Shown here piece after piece: positions 1 through 13,642 of a stretch of DNA of 64,000 nt (position 1 is the first letter of the stretch; the number at the start of each line of letters is the position of its first letter). The position numbers and the translations under genes are program-made. The notes under the pieces are model-generated. The model was not told the origin of the DNA. It was given only the letters and a program-made list of their open reading frames with translations, and did no database searches. Source of the DNA: Amblyomma americanum (Eukaryota; Arthropoda; Arachnida; Ixodida; Ixodidae); contig NW_027526501.1 of NCBI RefSeq assembly GCF_052857255.1, forward strand, positions 806,001-870,000. Direction: 5' to 3'.

Positions 1-1368
1 CAAGTGACCGTGCGATACCCGTTAAAACTTTTTCTTTCATAACTGGGAAAAGCATGTATTCGTGCTTAATACAACGAAACAAGCTGTTTTACACCGAAAA
101 GAGCTAAATCTGAACACATCGGTTATGCAAGTGTCCATGTGATACGCGTCAAAACTTTCTCTCTCATAACTTCGCGAAAAGCATGTATTCGTGCTAAAAC
201 AACGAAACAAGCTGCTTTAGACCGAAACGAGCTAAATCTGAACACATCGGTTTTGCAAGGGTCCATGTGATACGCGTCAAAACTTTCTCTCTCATAACTT
301 CGCGAAAAGCATGTATTCGTGCTTAATAGAACGAAGCAAGCTGTTTTAGACCGGAACGAGTTAAATCTGAACATATCGGTTTTACAAGTGTCCATGTGAT
401 ACGCGTCAAATCTTTTTCTAATAACTGCGCGAAAAGCATGTATTCGTGCTTAATAGAACGAAACAAAAACAAGCTGTTTTACACCAAAACGAGCTAGATA
501 TGAACACGTCGGTTTTACAAGTGACCGTGCGATACGCGTCAAAACTTTTTTCAGAACTGCGCGGAAAGCATGTATTCGTGCTTATTAGAACGAAACAAGC
601 TGTTTTAGACCAAAACGAGCTAGATCTGAACACATCGGTTTTGCAAGTGACCGTGCGAAACCCGTCAAAACTTTTTCTTTCATAACTGCGAAAAGCATGT
701 ATTCGTGCCTAATACACCGAAACAAGCTGTTTTACACCGAAAAGAGCTAAATCTGAACACATCGGTTATACGCGTCCCTGTGATACGCGTCAAAACTTTT
801 TCTCTTAAAACTGCTCGCAAAGCATGTATTGTGCTTAATACAACAAAACAAGCTGTTTTAGACCAAAACGAGCTAAATCTGAACACATCGGTTTTACAAG
901 TGTCCATGTGATACGCGTCAAAACTTTTTCTCATAACAGCGCGAAAAGCATGTATTCGTGCTTAATAGAGCGAAACAAGCTGTTTTAGACCGAAACGAGC
1001 TAAATCTGAACTCATCGGTTTTACAAGTGTCCATGTAATACGCGTCAAAACTTTTTCTCATAACTGCGCGAAAAGCATGTATTCGTGCTTAAAACAACGA
1101 AACAAGCTGTTTTAGACGGAAACGAGCTAAATCTGAACTCATCGGTTTTAAAAGTGTCCATGTGATACGCGTCAAAACTTTTTCTCATAACTGCGCGAAA
1201 AGCATGTATTCGTGCTTAATACAACGAAACAAGCTGTTTTAGACCGAAACGAGCTAAATCTCAACACATCGGTTATGCAAGTGTCCATGTGATACGCGTC
1301 AAAACTTTCTCATAACTTCGCGAAAAGCATGTATTCGTGCTAAAACAACGAAACAAGCTGTTTTAGAC
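1..1368 (+). repeat. Domain 1: array head, same family as 51-58 kb (R-type)
   Basis: About eleven monomers. Positions 123-395 match 54897-55169 and 56697-56969 (offset 54774 to the first). Positions ~680-930 match ~51737-51990 and ~56102-56356. The diagnostic 6-bp insertion giving AAACAAAAAC is at 461-470 and recurs at 52671-52680, 55235-55244 and 57035-57044. The ~30-bp scrambled segment typical of the 52-57 kb copies is absent here. No gene is present. Confidence 0.85.
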
Positions 1369-4300
1369 GAAACGAGTTAAATCTGAACACGTCGGTTTTA
1401 CAAGTGTTCATGTGATACGCGTCAAAACTTTTTGTCTTATAACAGCGCGAAAAGCATGTATTCGTGTTTAATACAACGAAACAAGTTGTTTTACACCAAA
1501 ACGAGCTAGATATGAACACATCGGTTTTACAAGTGACCGTGTGATAGGCGTCAAAACTTTTTCTCTCATAACTGCGCGAAAAGCATGTATTCTTGCTTAA
1601 TACAACGAAACAAGCTGTTTTAGACCAAAATGATCTAGATATGAACACATCGGTTTTACAAGTGTCCCTGTGATACGCGTCAAAACTTTTTCTCTTATAA
1701 CTGCGCGAAAAGCATGTATTCGTGCTTAAAACAACGACACAATCTGTTTTAGACCGAATTAAGCTAAATCTGAACATCGGTTTACAAGTGTCAGTGTGAT
1801 ACGCGTCAAAACGTTTTCTCATAACTGCGCGAAAAGCATGTATTCGTGCTTAATAGAACGAAACAAGCTGTTTAGGACCGAAACAAGCTAAATCTGAACA
1901 CATCGGTTTTACAAGTGTCCGTGTGATACGCGTCAATATTTTTTCTCTCATAACTGCGCGAAAAGCATGTATTCGTGCTTAATACAACGAAACAAGCTGT
2001 TTTACACCGAAAAGAGCTAAATCTGAACACCGGTTATATGTCCCTGCGATACGCGTCAAAACTTTTTCTCTTAAAACTGCGCGCAAAGCATGTATTCGTG
2101 CTTAATACAACAAAACAAGCTGTTTTAGACCGAAGTGAGCTAGATATGAACACCGGTTTTACAAGTGTCCATGTGATACGCGTCAAAACTTTTTGTCTCA
2201 TAACTGCGCGAAAAGCATGTATTCATGCTTAATAGAACGAAACAAGCTGTTTTAGACCAAAACGATCTAAATCTGAACATCGGTTTACAAGTGTCAGTGT
2301 GATACGCGTCAAAACGTTTTCTCATAACTGCGCGAAAAGCATGTATTTGTGCTTAATACAACGAAACAAGCTGTTTTAGACCGAAACCAGGTAAATCTGA
2401 ACACATCGGTTTTACAAGTGACCGTGTGATACGCGTCAAAACTTTTTCTCTCATAACTGCGCGAAAAGCATGTATTCGTGCCTAAAACAACGAAACAAGC
2501 TGTTTTAGACCGAAACGAGTTAAATCTGAACACATCGGTTTTACAAGTGTCCATGTGATACGTGTCAAAACTTTTTGTCTTATAACAGCGCGAAAAGCAT
2601 GTATTCGTGCTTAATACAACGAAACAAGCTGTTTTAGACCAAAACGAGCTAAATTTGAACACATCGGTTTTACAAGTGTCCAGTGATACGCGTCAAAACT
2701 TTTTCTCATAACTGCGCGAAAAGCCTGTATTCGTGCTTAATACAACGAAACAAGCTGTTTTAGACCAAAACGAGCTAGATCTGAACACATCGGTTTTACA
2801 AGTGACCGTGCGATACCCGTTAAAACTTTTTCTTTCATAACTGCGAAAAGCATGTATTCGTGCTTAATACAACGAAACAAGCTGTTTTACACCGAAAAGA
2901 GCTAAATCTGAACACATCGGTTATACGTGTCCCTGTGATACGCGTCAAAACTTTTTCTCCTAAAACTGCGCGCAAAGCATGTATCGTGCTTAATACAACA
3001 AAACAAGCTGTTTTAGACCAAAACGAGCTAAATCAGAACACAGCGGTTTTACAAGTGTCCATGTGATACGCGTCAAACCTTTTTCTCATAACAGCGCGAA
3101 AAGCATCTATTCGTGCTTAATAGAACGAAACAAGCTGTTTTAGACCGAAACGAGCTAAATCTGAACTCATCGGTTTTACAAGTGTTCATGTGATACGCGT
3201 CAAAACTTTTTCTCTCATAACTGCGCGAAAAGCATGTATTCGTGCTTAAAACAACGAAACAAGCTGTTTTAGACCGAAACGAGCTAAATCTCAACACATC
3301 GGTTATGCAAGTGCCCCTGTGATACGCGTCAAAACTTTTTCTCTTATAACTGCGCGAAAAGCATGTATTCGTGCCTAAAACAACGACACAAGCTGTTTTA
3401 GACCGAAACAAGCTAAATCTGGACATCGGCTTACAAGTGTCAGTGTGATACGCGTCAAAATGTTTTCTCATAACTGCACGAAAAGCATGTATTCGTGCTT
3501 AATAGAACGAAACAAGCTGTTTTAGACCGAAACAAGCTAAATCTAAACACATCGGTTTTACAAGTGTCCGTGTGATACGCGTCAAAACTTTTTCTTTTAT
3601 AACTGCGCGAAAAGAATGTATTCGTGCTTAAAACAACGACACAAGCTGTTTCAGACCGAAACAAGCTAAATCTGAACATCGGTTTACAAGTGTCAGTGTG
3701 ATACGCGTCAAAACGTTTTCTCATAACTGCGCGGAAAGCATGTATTCGTGCTTAATAGAACGAAACAAGCTGTTTTAGACCGAAACGAGCTAAATCTGAA
3801 CACATCGGTTTTACAAGTGTCCGTGTGATAAGCGTCAAAATGTTTTCTCTCATAACTGCGCGAAAAACATGTATTCGTGCCTAAAACAACGAAACAAGCT
3901 GTTTTAGACCGAAACGAGTTAAATCTGAACACATCGGTTTTACAAGTGTCCATGTGATACGCGTCAAAACTTTTTGTCTTATAACAGCGCGAAAAGCATG
4001 TATTCGTGCTTAATACAACGAAACAAGCTCTTTTAGACCAAAACGAGCTAGATCTGAACACATCGGTTTTAAGTGTTCGTGTGATACGCGTCAAAACTTT
4101 TCCTCTCATAACTGCGCGAAAAGCATGTATTCGTGCTTAATACAACGAAACAAGCTGTTTTAGACCGAAACGAGCTAAATCTGAACACATCGGTTTTACA
4201 AGTGCCCCTGAGATACGCGTCAAAACTTTTTCTCTCATAACGGCGCGGAAAGGATGTATTCGTGATTAAAACAAAGAAACAAGCTGGTTTAGACCAAAAC

Positions 4301-4743
4301 GAGCTAAATCTGAACATCGGTTTACGTGTCAGTGTGATACGCGTCAAAACGTTTTCTCATAACTGCACGAAAAGCATGTATTTGTGCTTAATACAACAAA
4401 ACAAGCTGTTTTAGACCGAAAGGAGCTAAATGTGAACACATCGGTTTTACAAGCGTCCGTGTGATACGCGTCAATGTTTTTTCTCTCATAACTGCACGAA
4501 AAGTATGTATTCGTGCTTAATACAACGAAACAAGCTGTTTTACACCAAAACGAGCTAGATATGAACACATCGGTTTTACAAGTGATCGTGTGATACGCGT
4601 CAAAACTTTTCCTCTCATAACTGCGCGAAAAGCATGTATTCGTGCTTAATACAACGAGACAAGCTGTTTTAGATCGAAACTAGCTAGATCTAAACAGATC
4701 GGTTTTGCAAGTGTCCGTGTGATACGCGTCAAAACGTTTTTTT
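1369..4743 (+). repeat. HOR block P, copy 1 (period 3814 bp, 30 monomers)
   Basis: It matches 5183-8557 base for base at a constant offset of 3814 apart from scattered substitutions. The left junction lies between ~1345 and 1369, where a 1-bp-short GACGAAAC form gives way to shared sequence. The right end is at 4743, just after a seven-T tract, where TTTATAAC here faces TTTCATAAC in copy 2. Private changes in this copy include CAGAACACAG near 3032, AAGCATCTATTC near 3110 and AAGCTCTTTTAG near 4030. No gene is present. Confidence 0.92.
1380..1800 (+). repeat. Conserved three-monomer cassette (first of 17 copies)
   Basis: Three monomers in fixed order. The first ends GTCTTATAACAGCGCG. The second begins GTGTTTAATAC and ends GTGACCGTGTGATAGGCG, losing the MluI site. 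The third has ATTCTTGCTTAATAC and a GATCTAGATATG site. The GTGTTTA marker recurs near 5279, 10113, 12019, 15706, 18758, 24868, 27412, 32638, 35447, 37994, 41568, 44118, 46292, 54326, 58689 and 61485, in every HOR domain. It is the best anchor for aligning the whole array. Confidence 0.82.
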
Positions 4744-5182
4744 ATAACTGCGCGGAAAGCATGTATTCGTGCTTAATAGAACGAAACAAGCTGTTTTAGA
4801 CCAAAACGAGCTAGATCTGAACACATCGGTTTCACAAGTGACCGTGCGATATCCGTCAAAACTTTTTCTTTCATAACTGCGAAAAGCATGTATTCGGGCT
4901 TAATACAACGAAACGAGCTGTTTTACACCGAAAAGAGCTAAATCTGAACACATCGGTTATACATGTCCCTGTGATACGCGTCAAAACTTTTTCTCTTAAA
5001 ACTGCGCGCAAAGCATGTATCGTGCTTAATACAACAAAACAAGCTGTTTTAGACCAAAACGAGCTAAATCTGAACACATCGGTTTTACAAGTGTCCATGT
5101 GATACGCGTCAAAACTTTTTTTCATAACAGCGCGAAAAGCATGTATTCGTGCTTAATAGAACAAAACAAGCTGTTTTAGACC
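4744..5182 (+). repeat. Linker monomers between the two P copies
   Basis: About 3.5 monomers that complete the 3814-bp period. The sequence 4871-5125 is close to 680-934, 6649-6903, 50336-50590 and 63236-63490 (a monomer with a short CATAACTGCGAAAAG end followed by one with CTTAAAACTGCGCGCAAAG). Ordinary satellite with no unique sequence. Confidence 0.85.
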
Positions 5183-8100
5183 GAAACGAGTTAAATCTGA
5201 ACACGTCGGTTTTACAAGTGTTCATGTGATACGCGTCAAAACTTTTTGTCTTATAACAGCGCGAAAAGCATGTATTCGTGTTTAATACAACGAAACAAGT
5301 TGTTTTACACCAAAACGAGCTAGATATGAACACATCGGTTTTACAAGTGACCGTGTGATAGGCGTCAAAACTTTTTCTCTCATAACTGCGCGAAAAGCAT
5401 GTATTCTTGCTTAATACAACGAAACAAGCTATTTTAGACCAAAAGGATCTAGATATGAACACATCGGTTTTACAAGTGTCCCTGTGATACGCGTCAAAAC
5501 TTTTTCTCTTATAACTGCGCGAAAAGCATGTATTCGTGCTTAAAACAACGACACAATCTGTTTTAGACCGAATTAAGCTAAATCTGAACATCGGTTTACA
5601 AGTGTCAGTGTGATACGCGTCAAAACGTTTTCTCATAACTGCGCGAAAAGCATGTATTCGTGCTTAATAGAACGAAACAAGCTGTTTAGGACCGAAACAA
5701 GCTAAATCTGAACACATCGGTTTTACAAGTGTCCGTGTGATACGCGTCAATATTTTTTCTCTCATAACTGCGCGAAAAGCAAGTATTCGTGCTTAATACA
5801 ACGAAACAAGCTGTTTTACACCGAAAAGAGCTAAATCTGAACACCGGTTATATGTCCCTGCGATACGCGTCAAAACTTTTTCTCTTAAAACTGCGCGCAA
5901 AGCATGTATTCGTGCTTAATACAACAAAACAAGCTGTTTTAGACCGAAGTGAGCTAGATATGAACACCGGTTTTACAAGTGTCCATGTGATACGCGTCAA
6001 AACGTTTTGTCTCATAACTGCGCGAAAAGCATGTATTCATGCTTAATACAACGAAACAAGCTGTTTTAGACCAAAACGATCTAAATCTGAACATCGGTTT
6101 ACAAGTGTCAGTGTGATACGCGTCAAAACGTTTTCTCATAACTGCGCGAAAAGCATGTATTTGTGCTTAATACAACGAAACAAGCTGTTTTAGACCGAAA
6201 CCAGGTAAATCTGAACACATCGGTTTTACAAGTGACCGTGTGATACGCGTCAAAACTTTTTCTCTCATAACTGCGCGAAAAGCATGTATTCGTGCCTAAA
6301 ACAACGAAACAAGCTGTTTTAGACCGAAACGAGTTAAATCTGAACACATCGGTTTTACAAGTGTCCATGTGATACGTGTCAAAACTTTTTGTCTTATAAC
6401 AGCGCGAAAAGCATGTATTCGTGCTTAATACAACGAAACAAGCTGTTTTAGACCAAAACGAGCCAAATTTGAACACATCGGTTTTACAAGTGTCCAGTGA
6501 TACGCGTCAAAACTTTTTCTCATAACTGCGCGAAAAGCCTGTATTCGTGCTTAATACAACGAAACAAGCTGTTTTAGACCAAAACGAGCTAGATCTGAAC
6601 ACATCGGTTTTACAAGTGACCGTGCGATACCCGTTAAAACTTTTTCTTTCATAACTGCGAAAAGCATGTATTCGTGCTTAATACAACGAAACAAGCTGTT
6701 TTACACCGAAAAGAGCTAAATCTGAACACATCGGTTATACGTGTCCCTGTGATACGCGTCAAAACTTTTTCTCCTAAAACTGCGCGCAAAGCATGTATCG
6801 TGCTTAATACAACAAAACAAGCTGTTTTAGACCAAAACGAGCTAAATCTGAACACAGCGGTTTTACAAGTGTCCATGTGATACGCGTCAAACCTTTTTCT
6901 CATAACAGCGCGAAAAGCATGTATTCGTGCTTAATAGAACGAAACAAGCTGTTTTAGACCGAAACGAGCTAAATCTGAACTCATCGGTTTTACAAGTGTT
7001 CATGTGATACGCGTCAAAACTTTTTCTCTCATAACTGCGCGAAAAGCATGTATTCGTGCTTAAAACAACGAAACAAGCTGTTTTAGACCGAAACGAGCTA
7101 AATCTCAACACATCGGTTATGCAAGTGCCCCTGTGATACGCGTCAAAACTTTTTCTCTTATAACTGCGCGAAAAGCATGTATTCGTGCCTAAAACAACGA
7201 CACAAGCTGTTTTAGACCGAAACAAGCTAAATCTGGACATCGGCTTACAAGTGTCAGTGTGATACGCGTCAAAATGTTTTCTCATAACTGCACGAAAAGC
7301 ATGTATTCGTGCTTAATAGAACGAAACAAGCTGTTTTAGACCGAAACAATCTAAATCTAAACACATCGGTTTTACAATTGTCCGTGTGATACGCGTCAAA
7401 ACGTTTTCTCTTATAACTGCGCGAAAAGAATGTATTCGTGCTTAAAACAACGACACAAGCTGTTTCAGACCGAAACAAGCTAAATCTGAACATCGGTTTA
7501 CAAGTGTCAGTGTGATACGCGTCAAAACGTTTTCTCATAACTGCGCGGAAAGCATGTATTCGTGCTTAATAGAACGAAACAAGCTGTTTTAGACCGAAAC
7601 GAGCTAAATCTGAACACATCGGTTTTACAAGTGTCCGTGTGATAAGCGTCAAAATGTTTTCTCTCATAACTGCGCGAAAAACATGTATTCGTGCCTAAAA
7701 CAACGAAACAAGCTGTTTTAGACCGAAACGAGTTAAATCTGAACACATCGGTTTTACAAGTGTCCATGTGATACGCGTCAAAACTTTTTGTTTTATAACA
7801 GCGCGAAAAGCATGTATTCGTGCTTAATACAACGAAACAAGCTGTTTTAGACCAAAACGAGCTAGATCTGAACACATCGGTTTTAAGTGTTCGTGTGATA
7901 CGCGTCAAAACTTTTCCTCTCATAACTGCGCGAAAAGCATGTATTCGTGCTTAATACAACGAAACAAGCTGTTTTAGACCGAAACGAGCTAAATCTGAAC
8001 ACATCGGTTTTACAAGTGCCCCTGAGATACGCGTCAAAACTTTTTCTCTCATAACGGCGCGGAAAGGATGTATTCGTGATTAAAACAAAGAAACAAGCTG

Positions 8101-8557
8101 GTTTAGACCAAAACGAGCTAAATCTGAACATCGGTTTACGTGTCAGTGTGATACGCGTCAAAACGTTTTCTCATAACTGCACGAAAAGCATGTATTTGTG
8201 CTTAATACAACAAAACAAGCTGTTTTAGACCGAAAGGAGCTAAATGTGAACACATCGGTTTTACAAGCGTCCGTGTGATACGCGTCAATGTTTTTTCTCT
8301 CATAACTGCACGAAAAGTATGTATTCGTGCTTAATACAACGAAACAAGCTGTTTTACACCAAAACGAGCTAGATATGAACACATCGGTTTTACAAGTGAT
8401 CGTGTGATACGCGTCAAAACTTTTCCTCTCATAACTGCGCGAAAAGCATGTATTCGTGCTTAATACAACGAGACAAGCTGTTTTAGATCGAAACGAGCTA
8501 GATCTAAACAGATCGGTTTTGCAAGTGTCCGTGTGATACGCGTCAAAACGTTTTTTT
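5183..8557 (+). repeat. HOR block P, copy 2
   Basis: Second copy of 1369-4743 at +3814. Private differences include AAGCAAGTATTCG near 5779, GAGCCAAATTTG near 6460 and ACGTTTTCTC near 7402. It ends at 8557, after which the sequence (CATAACAGCGCG) switches to a different monomer order. Lengths match exactly, so no monomer has been gained or lost between the copies. Confidence 0.92.
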
Positions 8558-9832
8558 CATAACAGCGCGAAAAGCATGTATTCGTGCTTAATAGAACAGA
8601 ACAAGCTGTTTTAGACCGAAACGAGCTAAATCTGAACTTATCGGTTTTACAAGTGTCCATGTGATACGCGTCAAAACTTTTTCTCATAACTGCGCGAAAA
8701 GCATGTATTCGTGCTTAATACAACGAAACAAGCTGTTTTAGACCGAAACCAGCTAGATCTGAACGCATCGGTTTTGTAAGTGTCCATGTGATACGCGTCA
8801 AAACTTTTTCTCTCATAACCGCGCGAAAACCTTGTATTCGTGCTTAAAACAACGAAAAAAGCTGTTTTAGACCGAAGCGAGTTAAATCTGAACACATCGG
8901 TTTTACAAGTGTCCATGTGATACGCGTCAAAACTTTTTGTCTCATAACTGCGCGAAAAGCATGTATTCGTGCTTAATACAACGAAACAAGCTGTTTTAGA
9001 CCGAAACCAGCTATATCTGAACACATCGGTTTTGCAAGTGTCCATGTGATACGCGTCAAAACGTTTTTTCATAACTGCGCGAAAAGCATGTATTCGTGCT
9101 TAATACAACGAAACAAGCTGTTTTAGACCAAAACGAGCTAGATCTGAACACATCGGTTTTACAAGTGTCCGTGTGATACGCGTCAAAACTTTTTTTGATA
9201 ACTGCGCGGAAAGCATGTATTCGTGCTTAATAGAACGAAACAAGCTGTTTTAGACCAAAACGAGCTAGATCTGAACACATCGGTTTTACAAGTGACCGTG
9301 CGATACCCGTCAAAACTTTTTATTTCATAACTGCGAAAAGCATGTATTCGTGCTTAATACACCGAAACAAGCTGTTTTACACCGAAAAGAGCTAAATCTG
9401 AACACATCGGTTATACGCGTCCCTGTGATACGCGTCAAAACTTTTTCTCTTAAAACTGCGTGCAAAGCATGTATTGTGCTTAATACAACAAAACAAGCTG
9501 TTTTAGACCAAAACGAGCTAAATGTGAACATATCGGTTTTACAAGTGTCCATGTGATACGCGTCAAAACTTTTTCTCATAACTGCGCGAAAAGCATGTAT
9601 TCGTGCTTAATACAACGAAACAAGCTTTTTTAGACCGAAACCAGCTAGATCTGAACACATCGGTTTTGTAAGTGTCCATGTGATACGCGTAAAAACTTTT
9701 TCTCTCATAACTGCGCGAAAAGCATGTATTCGTGCTTAAAACAACGAAACAAGCTGTTTTAGACGGAAACGAGCTAAATCTGAACTCATCGGTTTTACAA
9801 GTGTCCATGTGATACGCGTCAAAACTTTTTTC
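8558..9832 (+). repeat. Start of the central domain; unit also found at 25.98, 36.56 and 42.68 kb
   Basis: From ~8680 to ~10300 the array matches 25977-27597 at offset 17297, and the same unit occurs again near 36.56-38.18 kb and 42.68-44.30 kb. This is the most 5' representative of a 1.6-kb, ~13-monomer unit amplified in the central domain. Diagnostic sites are AAACCTTGTATTCG near 8827 (AAACCATG in the other copies) and CTTTTTTTGATAAC near 9190. No gene is present. Confidence 0.85.
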
Positions 9833-11737
9833 ATAACTGCGCGAAAAGCATGTATTCGTGCTTAATACAACGAAACAAGCTGTTTTAGACCGAAAGGAGC
9901 TAAATCTGAACACATCGGTTATGCAAGTGTCCATGTGATACGCGTCAAAACTTTCTCTCTCATAACTTCGCGAAAAGCATGTATTCGTGCTAAAACAACG
10001 AAACAAGCTGTTTTAGACGAAACGAGTTAAATCTGAATACGTCGGTTTTACAAGTGTTCATGTGATACGCGTCAAAACTTTTTGTCTTATAACAGCGCGA
10101 AAAGCATGTATTCGTGTTTAGTACAACGAAACAAGCTGTTTTACACCAAAACGAGCTAGATATGAACACATCGGTTTTACAAGTGACCGTGTGATAGGCG
10201 TCAAAACTTTTTCTCTCATAACTGCGCGAAAAGCATGTATTCTTGCTTAATACAACGAAACAAGCTGTTTTAGACCAAAAGGATCTAGATATGAACACAT
10301 CGGTTTACAAGTGTCAGTGTGATACGCGTCAAAACGTTTTCTCATAACTGCGCGAAAAGCATGTATTCGTGCTTAATAGAATGAAACAAGGTGTTTAGGA
10401 CCGAAACGAGCTAAATCTGAACACATCGGTTTTACAAGTGTCCGTGTGATACGCGTCAATATTTTTTCTCTCATAACTGCGCGAAAAGCATGTATTCGTG
10501 CCTAATACAACGAAACAAGCTGTTTTACACCGAAAGGCGCTAAATCTGAACACCGGTTATGTGTCCCTGTGATACGCGTCAAAACTTTTTCTCTTAGAAC
10601 TGCGCGCAAAGCATGTATTTGTGCTTAATACAACAAAACAAGCTGTTTTAGACCGAAGTGAGCTAGATATGAACACCGGTTTTACAAGTGTCCGTCTGAT
10701 ACGCGTCAAAACTTTTTCTCTCATAACTGCGCGAAAAGCATGTATTCTTGCTTAAAACAACGAAACAAGCTGCTTTAGACCGAAGCGAGTGAAATCTGAA
10801 CACATCGGTTTTACAAGTGTCCATGTGATACGCGTCAAAACTTTTTGTCTCATAACTGCGCGAAAAGCATGTATTCATGCTTAATACAACGAAACAAGCT
10901 GTTTTAGACCAAAACGATCTAAATCTGAACATCGGTTTACAAGTGTCAGTGTGATACGCGTCAAAACGTTTTCTCATAACTGCGCGAAAAGCATGTATTT
11001 GTGCTTAATACAACGAAACAAGCTGTTGTATACCGATACGAGCTAAATATGAACACATCGGTTTTACAAGTGTCCCTGTGATACGCGTCAAAACTTTTTC
11101 TCTCATAACTGCGCGGAAAGGATGTATTCGTGATTAAAACAAAGAAAAAAGCTGTTTTAGACCAAAACGCGCTAAATCTGAACATCGGTTTACAAGTGTC
11201 AGTGTGATACGCGTCAAAACGTTTTCTCATAACTGCGCGAAAAGCATGTGTTTGTGCTTAATAGAACGAAACAAGCTGTTGTATACCGAAACGAGCTAAA
11301 TATGAACACATCGGTTTTACAAGCGTCCGTGTGATACGCGTCAATATTTTTTCTCTCATAACTGCACGAAAAGCATGTATTCGTGCTTAATACATCGAAA
11401 CAAGCTGTTTTAGACCGAAACCAGCTAAATCTGAACACATCGGTTTTACAAGTGTCCATGTGATACGCGTCAAAACTTTTTCTCATAACTGCGCGAAAAG
11501 CATTTATTCGTGCTTAATACAACGAAACAAGCTGTTTTACGCCAAAACGAGCTCGATATGAACACATCGGTTTTACAAGTGACCGTGTGATACGCGTCAA
11601 AACTTTTTCTCTCATAACTGCGCGAAAAGCATGTATTCGTGCTTAATACAACGACACAAGCTGTTTCAGACCGAAACAAGCTAAATCTGAACATCGGTTT
11701 ACAAGTGTCAGTGTGATACGCGTCAAAACGTTTTCTC
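9833..11737 (+). repeat. 1905-bp tandem duplication, copy 1 (15 monomers)
   Basis: The copies 9833-11737 and 11738-13642 abut with no gap. Sites 9961/11866, 9990/11895, 10741/12646, 11214/13119 and 11470/13375 all differ by 1905. Within copy 1 the offset is 2032 between ~10300 and ~10560. Copy 1 therefore lacks one 127-bp monomer near 10300 and has one extra near 10560-10690, and the two changes cancel. Confidence 0.9.
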
Positions 11738-11750
11738 ATAACTGCGCGAA
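11627..11750 (+). repeat. Representative 124-bp monomer (ACATCGGTTTACAAGTGTCAG class)
   Basis: This unit has the 2-bp deletion in the CTCATAAC region (ACGTTTTCTCATAAC) and also a 3-bp net loss, giving GAACATCGGTTTACAAG in place of GAACACATCGGTTTTACAAG. It is followed by GTGTCAGTG rather than GTGTCCATG. These features travel together in many places (around 2280, 5590, 10930, 15000, 22375, 31030, 54650, 59630), so this is a stable monomer subfamily rather than a one-off indel. Confidence 0.93.
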
Positions 11751-13642
11751 AAGCATGTATTCGTGCTTAATACAACGAAACAAGCTGTTTTAGACCGAAA
11801 CGAGCTAAATCTCAACACATCGGTTATGCAAGTGTCCATGTGATACGCGTCAAAACTTTCTCTCTCATAACTTCGCGAAAAGCATGTATTCGGGCTAAAA
11901 CAACGAAACAAGCTGTTTTAGACAAAACGAGTTAAATCTGAACACGTCGGTTTTACAAGTGTTCATGTGATACGCGTCAAAACTTTTTGTCTTATAACAG
12001 CGCGAAAAGCATGTATTCGTGTTTAATACAACGAAACAAGCTGTTTTACACCAAAACGAGCTAGATATGAACACATCGGTTTTACAAGTGACCGTGTGAT
12101 AGGCGTCAAAACTTTTTCTCTCATAACTGCGCGAAAAGCATGTATTCTTGCTTAATACAACGAAACAAGCTGTTTTAGACCAAAAGGATCTAGATATAAA
12201 CACATCGGTTTTACAAGTGTCCTTGTGATACGCGTCAAAACTTTTTCTCCTATAACTGCGCGAAAAGCATGTATTCGTGCTTAAAACAACGACACAATCT
12301 GTTTTAGACCGAATTAAGCTAAATCTGAACATCGGTTTACAAGTGTCAGTGTGATACGCGTCAAAACGTTTTCTCATAACTGCGCGAAAAGCATGTATTC
12401 GTGCTTAATAGAACGAAACAAGCTGTTTAGGACCGAAACGAGCTAAATCTGAACACATCGGTTGTACATGTGTCCGTGTGATACGCGTCAATATTTTTTC
12501 TCTCATAACTGCGCGAAAAGCATGTATTCGTGCTTAATACAACGAAACAAGCTGTTTTACACCGAAAGGAGCTAAATCTGAACACCGGTTATGTGTCCCT
12601 GTGATACGCGTCAAAACTTTTTCTCTCATAACTGCGCGAAAAGCATGTATTCTTGCTTAAAACAACGAAACAAGCTGCTTTAGACCGAAGCGAGTGAAAT
12701 CTGAACACATCGGTTTTACAAGTGTCCATGTGATACGCGTCAAAACTTTTTGTCTCATAACTGCGCGAAAAGCATGTATTCATGCTTAATACAACGAAAC
12801 AAGCTGTTTTAGACCAAAACGACCTAAATCTGAACATCGGTTTACAAGTGTCAGTGTGATACGCGTCAAAACGTTTTCTCATAACTGCGCGAAAAGCATG
12901 TATTTGTGCTTAATACAACGAAACAAGCTGTTGTATACCGATACGAGCTAAATATGAACACATCGATTTTACAAGTGTCCCTGTGATACGCGTCAAAACT
13001 TTTTCCCTCATAACTGCGCGGAAAGGATGTATTCGTGATTAAAACAAAGAAAAAAGCTGTTTTAGACCAAAACGAGCTAAATCTGAACATCGGTTTACAA
13101 GTGTCAGTGTGATACGCGTCAAAACGTTTTCTCATAACTGCGCGAAAAGCATGTATTTGTGCTTAATACAACGTAACAAGCTGTTGTATACCGAAACGAG
13201 CTAAATATGAACACATCGGTTTTACAAGCGTCCGTGTGATACGCGTCAATATTTTTTCTCTCATAACTGCACGAAAAGCATGTATTCGTGCTTAATACAT
13301 CGAAACAAGCTGTTTTAGACCGAAACCAGCTAAATCTGAACACATCGGTTTTACAAGTGTCCATGTGATACGCGTCAAAACTTTTTCTCATAACTGCGCG
13401 AAAAGCATTTATTCGTGCCTAATACAACGAAACAAGCTGTTTTACACCAAAACGAGCTCGATATGAACACATCGGTTTTACAAGTGACCGTGTGATACGC
13501 GTCAAAACTTTTTCTCTCATAACTGCGCGAAAAGCATGTATTCGTGCTTAATACAACGACACAAGCTGTTTCAGACCGAAACAAGCTAAATCTGAACATC
13601 GGTTTACAAGTGTCAGTGTGATACGCGTCAAAACGTTTTCTC
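11738..13642 (+). repeat. 1905-bp tandem duplication, copy 2
   Basis: Second member of the tandem pair starting at 9833. Its 3' part (from ~12700) is also the start of a longer block copied to 21476-24206. After 13642 the sequence changes at TGCGCCGAAAGC, a variant recurring near 22425, 31085 and 40015. Confidence 0.9.
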
